A DNA stretch of 64,000 bases from Candolleomyces eurysporus (lineage: Eukaryota; Basidiomycota; Agaricomycetes; Agaricales; Psathyrellaceae). The notes under the pieces are model-generated. The model was not told where the DNA came from and ran no database searches. It saw only the letters and a list, made by a program, of their open reading frames with translations. Below, piece after piece: positions 1 to 11,234 of the stretch (its first letter is position 1; each line of letters starts with the position of its first letter). The stretch is from NCBI GenBank assembly GCA_027579435.1, contig JANBPK010001473.1, positions 121,849-185,848 on the forward strand. Reading direction: 5' to 3'. The position numbers and the translations under genes were made by a program.

Positions 1-1
1 G

Positions 2-193
2 GCCTGCCTGGGGCTGTATGGATCGGGATACAAGGTACCTAGCAGTAACAGAACCCTGTTTCAAGCCGTGATCCAATTGAAAGTGTGGATTGGGCAGACG
101 TACTGGGGTTTTATGGGTGCCGTCCCTGGAGGCAGAGCTTGTCTGCCGGATGCAGCCTCTGTGCCTGACATTTTTTACCTGAGGAAAAGTTGA
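2..193 (+). CDS. Possible 3' end of an unidentified gene entering from the left edge
   Basis: A frame stays open from base 2 to a TGA at 191-193 (63 codons) with no start inside the window. It would be the last exon of a gene transcribed towards the SNF2 gene, which ends at 595 on the other strand. I recognise no domain. The only support is openness and the convergent position, so it may be chance. Confidence 0.22.
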   Translation, partial: ACLGLYGSGYKVPSSNRTLFQAVIQLKVWIGQTYWGFMGAVPGGRACLPDAASVPDIFYLRKS

Positions 194-594
194 GCGCTAG
201 CAGTAGGTTGTAATGCGGATCGGGCTCAAGCAGACCAATTCTTCAATCTTATCCCTCTTCCCACGCTTTCTCAATCTTATCTGCCATTTAACGAGAAGAG
301 GCAAGTCAGTGAACCCATGTATGTACATTGTAGAATTAAAGTGCAACGAAGATAGAAGAAAGCGGTCGACATATGGTACAGTAGCGATGGGAGGTCCTCT
401 AGATTCCCGGAATATACATGCTCGTAAGGGTATTTAAACAACGATGGTACAGGGGATGAGCAGACATGAAACGAGAGACAGAGATCCATCATATGCAAGA
501 ACGAACAAGATATAGAGATGAAATAGTCCCAGAAAGCTGCAGTGATCTATCTATATATATATCATCAGAGACGGGAAACAGGTCTGCCGTCCAC
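194..594. other. Intergenic, AT-rich 3' flank
   Basis: Between a possible upstream gene end and the stop of the SNF2 gene. It holds a short TA run near 546-562. I see no gene; the small open frames here lack splice support and recognisable domains. Confidence 0.5.
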
Positions 595-3500
595 CTAGTC
601 ATCCTCATCGTCCCTTCCAGGACGGAACAGAGCAAGAAGGTCTTCCATACGAAGACGCATATTCTTGATCTTGTCACCACTCAGCGCAGCCTGCGAAAGA
701 GCGCGTTTCTTAGCTTGAAGTTCAAGAATACGGTCTTCAACCGTCCCGTCGATCTTCAGCTTATAGATACTGACGTCTCTCTTCTGGCCGAATCGGTGGG
801 CACGATCAAAGGCTTGGTCCTACGACAGAAAAAAAACAAAGAGAGAATTCGACGGTGAGTTACTTGCCAAAATGATGAGGACGACTGAGGTCTGCTTACC
901 TCCAAGGCAGGATTCCACCACATATCAACAAGGATAACGTGGTTGCAAGCAACCAAGTTGAGACCAGTGCTCCCAGCTTTGAAGGAGATGAGAATGACTT
1001 TAATAGCAGCGTTGTTCCTGATTTTCTCCAACGACACCTCACGCTCCTTTGGCATCATGGAACCGTCATCTACAACACCGGTAAGTTCACCTTTAATTTA
1101 GCGAATATCAAACAAGATCCCACTCACACCGCACAAACTTGACTCCCGCCTCCTTCAAGAAAGGCTCAATGAGATCAAGCATACTCGTAAACTGCGAGAA
1201 AATAATAGTCTTTTCCTCAGAGTTCGACTTCTCGTCAATATCCCTCAGGATCTTGAGCATCATGCGAATCTTTGCAGACGTCGGGCGTTCGAGCTCTGCC
1301 ATCTTCGCTTCCTTTGCGAGCGGGACGCAGCTTGTGCAGTGGTTCTTCCATTCACCCACACCCGAGTTGTTATCGTCGATGCTGGATACCAAGATCACGA
1401 ACGTCAGGACTGCATGGACAAGCAGCAAAAGTGAAATGGGATCCTTACGAGGCAGTACACATTTGACACTTCCTAGAGACACCGAGCTGTCCGAAAGCAG
1501 CGATGAGGTCGTCATCCTGAGGGTCTTCAGAGCTCTTCGCTGATGTAGATTCGATAGCTTCAGCGTCCTTCTTGAAGTCCTTGGACACGAGAAGTGGGTG
1601 GTTGCACGCTGCAGGGCATACATGAGTAAGGATAGACACAGAACAGCGAACCAAGTCCCTTACCTTGCCGAAGCCTCAAAAGGAGGAGCAAGACGGACAT
1701 GTAATTGCTGCCACCACCATTCGAGTTGGCCATCAACTTGTCGAGGACCGTCTCCATCTTTTGTTCCAGTGACTCGTAGAACTCCTTCTCATGAGGATCG
1801 AACGGACACGAAATAATCTCTAGATTTCGTGCTGGGAGTTCGATCAATGCCTTGCCGTTCAACGTGTCCTCTTTCCGGCGACGCAACATGATGCTCTTGA
1901 GGATGACCTGCAATCGTTTCATGGCTCGCCCTGCCCCACGTCCGCTGCTGATAGGCTTGGCGATATCGACGTTGAATCTGGTCACGTCCGAATACGGTTT
2001 GACGCGAAGGAACTTGAACAACGACTGGATCTCGGAAACGTTATTTTGCCTTCAAATGAAGTATTAACGCCGTAACTCTGAGCCAGAAAGAAGGGACCTT
2101 ACATCGGAGTACCAGTCAGGCACCATCTGAATTTACTTTCGAGCTCGCAACAAGCGATAGCACCCTTGGTCTTGACATTCTTGATGGTATGCGCCTCATC
2201 TGAAGAGAATGAGTAAAAAGCACAAACGATGAAATGGGCACGTACCTAGAACAATTCGCCACCATCTGATTCCGAATAGCGCACATTTCTTTACAGGAGT
2301 CTTGCCAGCTTTCTTCTTAAATTTCTTAGCCATGTCGTCGCTGTCGGAGTCGTCATCATCAGAGTCGTTCAGCGACTGCGACTTGGCTTTTCCTTTCTTT
2401 GACTCGTCTTTAGCTGGAGGAGTGTAGGAATCATATTCAAACTTGACCGTATCATAGGTTGTCACGACGATGTGGTGACGGCGTAGTACGGCGGGGTCTA
2501 AGAAAAGGACGGATGGTTATACGTATGTGAGCTAGCTGAGGATAGAAACTCGTACCTGTCGTTCGGTTCGGTCCCTGGTGTTTGATAACTCTCAATCCTG
2601 TCATCTTCTCAACTTCTGACGCCCATTGTGAAACAAGGGCAAGAGGACAAACGACCCTAATACGAAAGTGAGCACGCGTCCATCGAGATTATGCAAAAGA
2701 ACTTACAGAGTGCAGCCACTCCAACCATCATCCTTGTCAGATCTATGTGGCTTTCCCTCAACTATGCGAGTCAGTGTTTGGATAGTCTTGCCGAGACTGG
2801 GCACTTAAGGTTAGCAGGGATTGATCGCACGATGCGGTGTTGCACGCACCCCATGTCGTCAGCCAGGATGCCCCCGGCCTTCTTCCCTGTCTCCCGGTCC
2901 TTCATCCAAGTTCTCCCCACGATTTGATGGGGAAGCAATTTGATTCCCTCCCGGAACCCTGGAACAATAGAATCTTCTTCCAGGTTGATGGAGGCAGCAA
3001 TGTCCTGGTTCATGGAGTTGCCCATCAACTCTCGTAGCTGCTTCTCGGTTTCTTCAGAGGTGAAGGATCTGTAGTCGTCTTGAAAATCTGGAATTTTGAT
3101 TTCCTCTCCATCTTTCTGAGAAGAGGAGCTAGCAACCGGTTGGCTTGTTTGAGCCAGGCTTGGGTTGAAGACGGCTGGTCGGATGATGGGGTTGCTCTGG
3201 GAGGTTGGTTTGGCAGGTCGGGCAATGGGATCAGTGGCCACACTATACAATCTTGAGCAAAAGAGAGACGATAGATAGTCAAGCGGAACATACGAAGGCT
3301 TTTTCACCTCGATACCCTCAGTTTCCGAGTCGTCGTCGTCCGACACGACGATTGCTCGCGATCCCCGCATCATTGCTTTGGCCTGCGGTGGAGGACGAGA
3401 GACTACTGAAGAGTCTGAGCTGCTCGAGCTGATAGACTAAAGAGAATGGTGAGGAGTGCGTTCAACGATGTGCAACGGGTCCTTACAATGACCTCTCGTT

Positions 3501-3633
3501 TCTTCGCTGGTACTGTGGCGTTCGGCTTCCGCAGAGAGAAGAAGCCCTCATCTGCTTGCAATTTATTCCTTCTAAAAGCTGATCTCAGCGCATCGTCAGG
3601 TGTTTGGGGCGATATTACCTACATTTTCTCCAT
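595..3633 (-). CDS. SNF2-family DNA-dependent ATPase (Rad16/Uls1/Lodestar-like)
   Basis: Thirteen exons (3633-3623, 3571-3487, 3436-3294, 3242-2850, 2796-2707, 2656-2556, 2497-2246, 2199-2103, 2049-1664, 1608-1449, 1381-1128, 1069-900, 819-595) give a divisible-by-three frame of 788 residues. Seen in order: acidic serine-rich N-terminus, [16 protein letters not shown], the Walker A motif [19 protein letters not shown], the Walker B box DEAH followed by TIKN, CLTGTPMQN, a CxxC...CxxC stretch (RKCQMC and HCTSC) where Rad5/Rad16 relatives carry a [20 protein letters not shown], and DRAHRFGQ with the arginine finger. This is a complete SF2 translocase core. Relatives act in the nucleus in repair, SUMO-linked chromatin work or transcription termination. 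The start ATG sits on an 11-nt first exon; an upstream ATG at 3717 reads only 17 codons, so 3633 is preferred. The gene is divergent from EMC2. The subfamily is inferred, not certain. Confidence 0.9.
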
Positions 3634-4449
3634 GGTTGTAGTCGAACGTGGTGGTAGTGGTCAGGGTCCAGAGGAAAGGAAACGGGCTGCTGGAGCTCCA
3701 AATCTCGACGCGCTCATTTAAATCGTCACGTGGTCATGTTCAAGTGCTAGCCAAATGCGGATCCGGACGCGGCGGGCCTTGCGGATGATATGGCTGGTGG
3801 TGATACACGGATGGGCTAGCTAGGCTCCCGCTCCGAGGCGTGGATGATGTCTGTGGATCAGACGGAAAGCATGGGGAGACGTTCGGAAGGGAGTCAGGAT
3901 GAAAGGGGAGGCTCAGGATGTCGTGGGGACACGATTTCCTGAGGTGCGGGGGGGTCCGTGCGCGCAGCGCCGAGATCCGCGTGCATGGGGTCACGTGATC
4001 TGGTCGGTGACGGTCTCAAAGCGGAATGCCGCCCCATGTTCGGGCGGGCGGAAGAGAACGTCGAGCGCGCACGAGCCTGAGCCCCCGGAAGAGCAGCTGA
4101 GCATCTGCGAAGACCCAAAGCGGGTTGCAGATGCGAGAGAGCGACAAAGCGCCCGGCGGCAAAGCCGAAGTCAGCTGATCCTGCCAGGGACTACTGGGAA
4201 AGCGGAAGGGCGGGGCGAAAAAACCGATCGAGAAAAAAGGGGAAAGGCGGGCCTTTTCCCTGGGAGCGTAGAGGAGGAGAATGAATAAAGTTTTTTATTC
4301 GACGCTATCTACGATACAGCGAGAGAGGAGGCGCATCACCCAACTGTACAGTAGGTGATGGCGGCAGGTAGAGTGAGCGATCCGCTTACTCTAGCCTATC
4401 CTCTGATGCGGTACTCCTTCGTCGTACCGCATCTCGGAATTCCTTTGCT
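3634..4449. promoter_or_regulatory. Divergent promoter region between the SNF2 gene and EMC2, with CACGTG boxes
   Basis: This GC-rich stretch separates two divergent starts. It contains the perfect palindrome TCACGTGA at 3991-3998 and a second CACGTG at 3727-3732, the core of bHLH (Cbf1-type) sites. Placement and palindromes are seen; a regulatory role is inferred. Open frames here look like shadows of GC-rich sequence. Confidence 0.4.
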
Positions 4450-5612
4450 ATGTCTGTCTCCTCCGCCCTCCAAAGGCTCGCAAACTATCGCGTCAACAAC
4501 TCAAGGGCCTCGCTCGACGTATTCAAGCATGGGCAGTCACTTTTAAGATCAGGCGCCACACCGAAAAATGACGAATGTACTCTCCTGCTGGTCGATTGGC
4601 CCTATGTCTTTTGCTGACGCCGTTACACTAGCTTGGGAGTTTCTGGAACAACTTGCTCTAGCTGCCATTGACTTGGACAAACTAGACGTTGCAGATGTTA
4701 GTGCTCATGCTCATACCTTGAAGTCGAAAGACTGACATTCGTCCTATAGGTCTGTCTCCAGAAACTCGGGGCAAAGTTTCCCGGTTCACCTCGATTAGAG
4801 GTGCTCACTGGCATCCGCATGGAAGCATCAGAACCTATCACCACGGTTCTGGAATACTACAACGATCTTCTCATTGCAGACCCCACCAACGCTGTGTGTA
4901 GACCAATCATCTTTGGTTCGTTTCATCTGCTGATCGACGCACCTTCCCCCAGGCTGCGTGGAAGCGCCGAATATCTGTACTGCGACGGGCACGAAGTCTT
5001 GACAAAGCGACAGAAGAGCTCATCCAATACTTGGATACGTTCTATACAGACCCAGAGGGATGGCTAGAACTGGCAGACATTTATGTCTCCAATCGTCAGT
5101 GAGTTGCGCCGTCTTCTGAGGCTATTGCGAGCAGCTCTAAGCCCTCGATATCCAGGTATACATCGGCGTTGCAAGCACTATCCCATGCACTAGTTCTCAA
5201 CCCACAGAACCCGTTCACATTTGTGCAATTCGCGGAGACGGCATACTCTTCAGGTGATCTGCCTCTCGCTCTGAAGATGTTCCTTGTTGCTATTGAGATG
5301 ATGGAGAGAGACCTCGAGTCTCCCGAGACAAAACCGCCTGCTGGTCTCGCTTTCAGGGCATGGTGGGGAATTAAGCTGGTACGCACGTCTTCGATGATTG
5401 CAGCTTGACTGATACTAACGTTGCCGTAGTGCGCTCGCCACTTGTTGGGTGGTGCATCAGGCGTCTCATCGTCTCCTTCCAACACCCCCGTCCCGAAGCA
5501 TCTCAAATCTGTGGACGCACTTGCCACCGAGAGGGTTCTAGGTGCTTACAAGGGGAAAGAATTGGAGGAGCGGCGGCGTCTCGTCGAGCACTGGTTGTCC
5601 AGTTCGAAATAG
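4450..5612 (+). CDS. EMC2: ER membrane protein complex subunit 2 (TPR protein)
   Basis: Six exons (4450-4576, 4632-4696, 4750-4893, 4953-5098, 5156-5378, 5430-5612) encode 295 residues, the usual length for EMC2. Intron 1 has donor GTACTC and a GCTGAC branch site; intron 5 has a textbook TACTAAC. The protein is helical with TPR-like repeats: WEFLEQLALAAIDLDKLDVA, LLIADPTNAAAWKRR, WLELADIYVSNRQYTSALQ and LNPQNPFTFVQFAETAYSSG match the family pattern. EMC2 is the soluble cytosolic scaffold of the EMC, which inserts tail-anchored and multipass proteins into the ER. The start was chosen because exon 1 gives an in-frame phase-1 junction into the conserved helix. I see nothing unusual in it. Confidence 0.92.
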
Positions 5613-5889
5613 TTATCTTTACTACTAGTATTTCTGTACTTGATTGCCAACCTATCTATCTATCACCTGGTGACGATGACCTTGGTCCCTTGGTCAACAT
5701 GAGGCTGGGGCAGAATCGTTTGTCACAGCGATCACACGCGNTTTTCTTTTGATCCACCGTCATCATGTTTTCTGCCACAACGAGCACCGCTCAAGGCCTC
5801 CACCCCTTTATCTTGACACATCTCTCGAAACGAGGCTGTTCAAGGTTCTATTCCTTCTGTCGAGGATCGCTCCTCGTCTCCGCTCTCCC

Positions 5890-7349
5890 ATGAGTACTCG
5901 TAGCCCATTCCGTCGATTCTCCCTGGCCATGGGGATTGGCAAGTCCGGAGCTGAGCCTCCTTTGATCTCTGCGCCGGCTGCTACTTCAGACTCTGCACTC
6001 GTTTCATATCTTACGAGTAGCAAAGCGGATTTCCTCAAAGGAACGCAAGACTCTCCCAAGAACTGGACGATCGTACTGGGGAATGAAGCGGGAGGTACGG
6101 AACCCTTTCTCTTCCCAGTCGACTTTGCTCACACGAGTCGTTACACTCAGACTTGGATTCGGTGGCTAGCTCCATCGCCTACGCTTGGTATCTCTCCAAT
6201 GTCGAGAAGAAACCAGCCGTAGCCCTCGTCCAAATCGCGCAAGAGGACCTAGCTCTCCGTGCAGAGAACCTCTACGCCCTCGGTCTGGCAGGAGTCAATC
6301 AACCAGCTGAACAGCTTCTAACGACAACCGATATCGAGAAACTCGACCCGTTCCCCGCAGACACCTTCTTCCTCGTCGACCAGAACAGACTCGGCCCGCA
6401 ATTCAGCGGCAAAGTCGTCGGAATCATCGACCACCACCAGGACGAAGGCCTCTACACCGACACCGCGACAGTCAGGAACATCAAGCAATGCGGCAGCTGC
6501 TCTTCCCTCGTCGCCACCGCTCTCCCACCCCAGATCCCTGCAGAGCTCGCAACCCTCCTCCTAACGGCCATCGTGATCGACACGAATGGGTTGAAACCAG
6601 GAGGCAAGGGTACAGACGAGGACCGCCAAGCAGCGTCCAAACTCGCGCCCCTCACGGCCCTCTCAGGCTCTGACACTTCATTAACCCCTGATACGCTCCA
6701 CGACGCGCCCTTCATCAAACAGCTCAACAAGGAGCTCCAGGGCAGGAAGTCCGACTTGAGTCACCTCAGCGGCTGGGACCTGCTGCGACGGGATTACAAG
6801 GAATACACGCATCCGCTGCCCTGGATGGCAGGCGGGCCTACGATCAAGGCTGGGCTGTCGACCGTGCCTGTCGCGTTGAAGGTTTGGGGGAAGAAGGGCA
6901 AGCTCGAAAAGGATTCTCTGGCTTGGATGCAACACCGCGGTCTGACGGTTCTCGGTGTCTTAACGACCTTCAAGGACGATAAGAAGAAGAAGAAGAGCAG
7001 CAAGAAGAAGGACGGCAAGGGCGAGCACAAGCGGGAAATGGCCTGGATCATTCTGGGTAGGGACGGTGCGGAAGGTGAAGCCGGCATCATCGACGTCCCA
7101 GCCCTGGCTTCGCGCCTCTGGGCCGGCTTAGAGGAGAACAAGGAGCTCGACGTCCAGCCGCACAAGAAGTTCAAGCTCGAGAAGAGCGGTAATCTCCCCG
7201 AGGGTGCGAAGGGCAAGGTCTACAAACAAGGCAACGCGACTGCCACACGCAAAGTTGTCGCCCCTGTTGTCAAAACCATTCTAGAGGGGTCCAGTGGCGG
7301 TAGCGGTAGCGGTAACTCTGACCCACCAGGAGAATCGGCGAAATTGTAG
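5890..7349 (+). CDS. PPX1: Exopolyphosphatase, DHH phosphoesterase (Ppx1 type)
   Basis: Two exons (5890-6094, 6151-7349) give 467 residues. Removing the intron joins GNEAG to [13 protein letters not shown], the metal-binding NExxDxDS motif of DHH family 2 enzymes. Further metal motifs follow: FLVDQN, GIIDHHQ (the DHH signature), CGSCSSLV and AIVIDTN. The C-terminal half has the DHHA2 features seen in yeast Ppx1 (LLRRDYKEY, and TATRKVVAP near the end). Family members release phosphate from polyphosphate chains in cytosol and mitochondria. A lysine-rich insert near residue 345 (7 Lys in a row with Ser) and a glycine/serine tail are lineage additions. An upstream in-frame ATG at 5749 exists; 5890 was preferred because the stretch before it looks like untranslated sequence. 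Confidence 0.9.
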
Positions 7350-8001
7350 GCCGATTTCAGCACGTACCCACCCACCATTCCATATCCTTCCTCCATACAA
7401 ATAGATTATACACCTTGAATTCAATAATGCCTTTCTGGTGCACTGCGCATCCCCCATCCACCATCTACACGGTACCAGCACGTACACGTTTTGCCCCAGA
7501 TCTCGGCCACGTTCCCAACATACGATCGATGGAGGCACTCCGGCCCTATCACATCGGGTCTCCTCAAAGCTGAAACGTCTGTCGTTTTCGGAATTGGAGT
7601 TATTGCAATTTCGATTACGCCGCTACAGAGCATACATGATAACGCTTGACTACCCAAAAAAAAATGCGGAATGCGGATGCGAAGAACGAACGAGTGAGCG
7701 AGTGAACGAACATAAGAACCTAAAAAACTACCTACTTATACTAAGAAATATATCAAGTAAACTAGCTACTATCATACAACAACAATTGCGGAATTTTGTC
7801 GACGAATGGGGTCCGGAATAAAAAGGACATAATACCATAATACATACATACATATTGGATGGGACGAGCGGAATCCGAACGAACTCCGAGCGAACAAACG
7901 AAGGAAAGGAAGGCGAACAAGCAAGCAAGCGACAAGCTGCCTCCAGGCATTTGGCAAGCAAGAATAGACTCTTCCCCCCACACATTCCCCCATTCCTCCT
8001 G
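7350..8001. other. Intergenic between convergent genes
   Basis: This is the 3' flank shared by the exopolyphosphatase and the serine-rich gene. It includes a short ATAC repeat at about 7840-7855. I see no gene here. Confidence 0.5.
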
Positions 8002-8880
8002 CTAAATATCATCAAAATGCGTTCTCGCCGTGCGATAAGTTGACCGACTGTCCGGCCGTTCAAACGGCTCCCAATCCTGCTGGTACTGCTGCATTTTCGA
8101 TTCCTTTTGGTCAAAAGGGTCGTGGAATAGATAAGCTCGAGGCAGCGGCGCGTTATCAACTGGCGTGCGAGGGTATTCCGACGAAGGCGAGGATTGCGTG
8201 GAAAAGGAGGAACTATGGGAATCGGTCGAAGGGCTCGGGGAGTGTGTCGAGTGGGATGATTGGGAAGACGACGTGGACGCTGCGCGACCAAGCGTCGAGT
8301 GGCCGTCGAGCAGTGCGTGCTGTGCAAAATCACGCTCGACACTCNGGGTGCGTAGTACCCGGCGCTTACGCCGCCTCAGTGATCCTCCCTGCGGACCATC
8401 GTCTTGGCCTCGGCCTTCGTGAGAATGAGGGGTTTGGGGATCCAAGGACGACTCTGGTATCGATGCCAGGGTATTCGAACCCGAGGTCTTGCGTGACGAG
8501 CGATGTTTCGTCGAGAGTCCCGATGTCTGTATAGTTGGTGGTCTTCGTGACGCCGGGGGACGCTGATTGAGCTCGCAGAGCGGTGGGAGTGCGAACTGGG
8601 AAGCGCCTGGGTCTGCTTTGGCTTTCGCCTGGTAGTACTTGGTGTAGCCGCCAGGAGAAACAGCTGGGAACGGGTTCATGAAGTCGCTGAAGCGCCGAAG
8701 ATCGGGAGCCATCGTTGTGACTGAGGAGTTATCCCTTGATGAAGTGACTTGTGAAGAGGATCCAGCCTCATTAGCCACCTTGCCTCGACGCTTGACGCCT
8801 GTAACGACTTTTGAGAATACAGTCATGGTGGTGGTAGTTGAGAGAGATAGATGGTTATCGCCTTGGAACTGTGTTGACAC
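8002..8880 (-). CDS. Serine-rich, low-complexity protein of unknown function
   Basis: A single uninterrupted frame of 292 residues with one ambiguous base (8345) that keeps the frame. I do not recognise it. The N-terminal third carries TMTVFSKVVTGVKRRGK and a short FSDFMNPFPAVSPGGYTKYYQ block that looks structured. The middle has a basic RRRKRR stretch, and the C-terminal third is Ser/Thr-rich and disordered before LFHDPF and a WEPF-containing tail. The real start may be the internal Met at 8826. There is no signal peptide or membrane segment. Such orphan disordered proteins are common in mushrooms; length and biased composition favour coding over chance. Confidence 0.5.
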   Translation of the reverse strand: MSTQFQGDNHLSLSTTTTMTVFSKVVTGVKRRGKVANEAGSSSQVTSSRDNSSVTTMAPDLRRFSDFMNPFPAVSPGGYTKYYQAKAKADPGASQFALPPLCELNQRPPASRRPPTIQTSGLSTKHRSSRKTSGSNTLASIPESSLDPQTPHSHEGRGQDDGPQGGSLRRRKRRVLRTXSVERDFAQHALLDGHSTLGRAASTSSSQSSHSTHSPSPSTDSHSSSFSTQSSPSSEYPRTPVDNAPLPRAYLFHDPFDQKESKMQQYQQDWEPFERPDSRSTYRTARTHFDDI

Positions 8881-9564
8881 GTCTTATGGGAAACAATAAG
8901 ACCAATAGGAGCCAAGTCGGGTATGGCTGGGTGCGGTAGCGGCGTCGGACTCTGGATAAGGTTTCGAATGTCGAGGGAGATTTAATGAGACTGTTCGTAT
9001 AATGAACGGAACGCTACCTGCTTATTATATCGGAAGTTGGAACAAGGTCGGTCAGAGAGGGTAGTAACCANGGGGGGGAGAATAAAAGAGCTGTGTTAAT
9101 ACTTGTTGCGTCCAATCATAAGGAACCCACAGACTGGGAATGACTGGGACGTAGGAAACCAGCTGATGACATTTCCGGACGATTCTACAGCATCATAATA
9201 GACCTAGAATAGGCATTTGTGTCAGGGAATCAGCCTTCTTTCTCATCCACCGAAGAGGACGTACGTCATGTGATGATTCCCAGTGATGTGGATCAAATGC
9301 TACTGAAGTAGAGACTCGGAGGAGGGGAGGAAATCAAAGGGAAGAGAGAGATTAGCTTTGCAGGAAGTATAACCACCATGATTGGACCTTGAAGAATGTA
9401 TCTCGNCTCGAGGCGATACACGTTGCAGGCTGACGGTCAGTGGAGCCAGGAAAATGGTCCGTTTGATCAAGACAAATGAGCTCAAGTTCTGCACAATTCA
9501 GGAGGCTAGCGAACAAAGTTTGAATTGCTGGGCAACAGGGGCGAGCTCATGCAGTCGATGGTAG
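8881..9564. other. Intergenic
   Basis: Upstream flank of the serine-rich gene and 3' flank of the chorismate mutase gene. It contains ambiguous bases at 9071 (beside a G run) and 9406. I see no gene. Confidence 0.5.
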
Positions 9565-10160
9565 CTAGGAATCACCATCATATGAATCAAACTATAGACA
9601 GGGTTTCAGACCGAATCTGGAGCTATCACAGAGAGAAATAAGCTCACCACACAAAGTTCGAACGCGATACTAGACTTGAGTATTGCGGTGAAAGTAGCAA
9701 GAGCAATAGAACGGGGAAGATTGACTTCCTCAGCCCCGGAAATTGCTTGCTGAATGACCTGAGTATTCCTAGACGGGACGTCAACACTACTGCGCGTCGG
9801 CTTGAACCGAGTGGCTTCTCGAACGAGTGCTGCCCTACACAACACCGCGTTATTTGTCATATTCAGAACCTCAAAAAAGAATGGACGGAACCTTTTGGAT
9901 AGGAGCTGTAACAGATCTTCATCGACTGCGTCTATACCCGCCCGAACCTCTTCCAGGGAAGAGCAACATCTTTGCGGCCCTACTTGAATCTCCGGGGCGC
10001 CCCAAGGCACTGTCCTAGTTGCAGAGCCTTCCGTGTACTCCGGAAGATCGATTCCATAGCAGGTACGAGCGAAATTGTCGCTGTCCGTAGCCGTTGCGAT
10101 CGCGAGGCCAGTGAGCGCGACTAGGAAAAGAGCATTGGAAAGCAACAATAACCCAGACAT
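9565..10160 (-). CDS. Secreted chorismate mutase (AroQ type)
   Basis: Three exons (10160-9892, 9834-9648, 9591-9565) give 160 residues. Residues 1-25 form a signal peptide (MSGLLLLSNALFLVALTGLA). After it come CCSSLEEVRAGIDAVDEDLL, LLSKRAALVREATRFK and VPSRNTQVI, which line up with the AroQ helix 1 arginine, the second arginine, the KFK-type lysine and the VxxR arginine that bind chorismate. The family converts chorismate to prephenate. The 57-nt first intron is a multiple of three without a stop, so an unspliced copy reads straight through and would insert 19 residues into the active-site helix. Exon 3 codes only nine residues. The signal peptide implies an extracellular or endomembrane enzyme, as in secreted fungal chorismate mutases, some of which are plant-active effectors. 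A role on a host is not shown here. Confidence 0.8.
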
Positions 10161-11234
10161 TCTCTTGGAGTTTCATCTTCGTTCAGCCGGCAGAGTTATA
10201 TTAGTCCCCCATGCATTCCATAGCTTCCAGGATTTTGGCGAATCCCGAGAATAACATCTCGCAGATCACTCTCAGAAGCCAGCAGATTCATCTAGCACCC
10301 GGAGCATAACAGTGACGCTTCCGCGAGGTAAGAAAAACGATCCCAGAGAATGAAACGAGGGCTAGAATGTTGACACAGCAGTGGATCCTTCAGATTTGAT
10401 ATCCAGTGAGCCCTATGAAGAACGGATAAAAAGTTGTGGAGAGAGTGAAGAGTTGGCCGAACTCCAATCGCGTCGCCAACATCCCTTGACACGTGATGGT
10501 GTTTCACCCCTTCACCGATCCGTGCAGGCAACCCACGGCCATTAACGGAGAGCGCTGGAAAAAGAGGTTTCAAATAACTTCTATTATCTTGAATGCCAAT
10601 ATCGAGGGTCGTGAATAATTGTCATAAATAGTGATACAGCGCCGCATTGAGTGCAGAGAACGATTAGAGTGTGAGAACAGCTAGTTTAAGGTATATACGA
10701 TGTGACTAGTAGGTATCAAGAATACTAGATGAATACAAATAAATATAAAGAGATCCACATACATCGATGGTAACCGGTCGTATCAACACAAGGGCCCCGA
10801 TGACGAGATTCGAGGGAGAGAGAGAGGGAAAGATGGCCCACCGGAACAGCAAGCCACATCTGCCAATCTTTTTTGACAGATGCTCCCCCCAAAGCATCGC
10901 GCGAAGCCCCATAGGAATCCAAAAGGCGTCTTAGAAAACGCCGTCTTCCTCCTTTCGGGTGTTCAACCCAAAGCGGTCCGTGTTATGTTTGCTTGGATAT
11001 TCATCGCCAAGGAAGCCGACCTCATCCAGTACAAGAACATTTCGTGAGGCTCCATGGTCTCACGCGTTCGGTAATTGATGTTCGGGACCGGGTAAAATTC
11101 GTGAAGTGTTTGCGGGTACTCGCACCACAATATAGTGGGCGGGAGAGGCGGCAGGACGAGCAAGGAGCAAACAATTAGAGTAGAGAGGCGAAAGAATGGT
11201 GATAGGTAAGGTGAAAGGGGTTATGAAGCCAGAG
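10161..11234. other. Intergenic with no supported gene
   Basis: Lies between the chorismate mutase promoter and the 3' end of the G-alpha gene. The minus frame 10963-11163 has a protein-like composition but no splice partner or recognised domain. The rest is AT-rich. Confidence 0.4.

Noticed and set aside
10963..11163. Minus-strand frame with protein-like composition
   Set aside because: Only 66 codons, no partner exons and no recognised domain.
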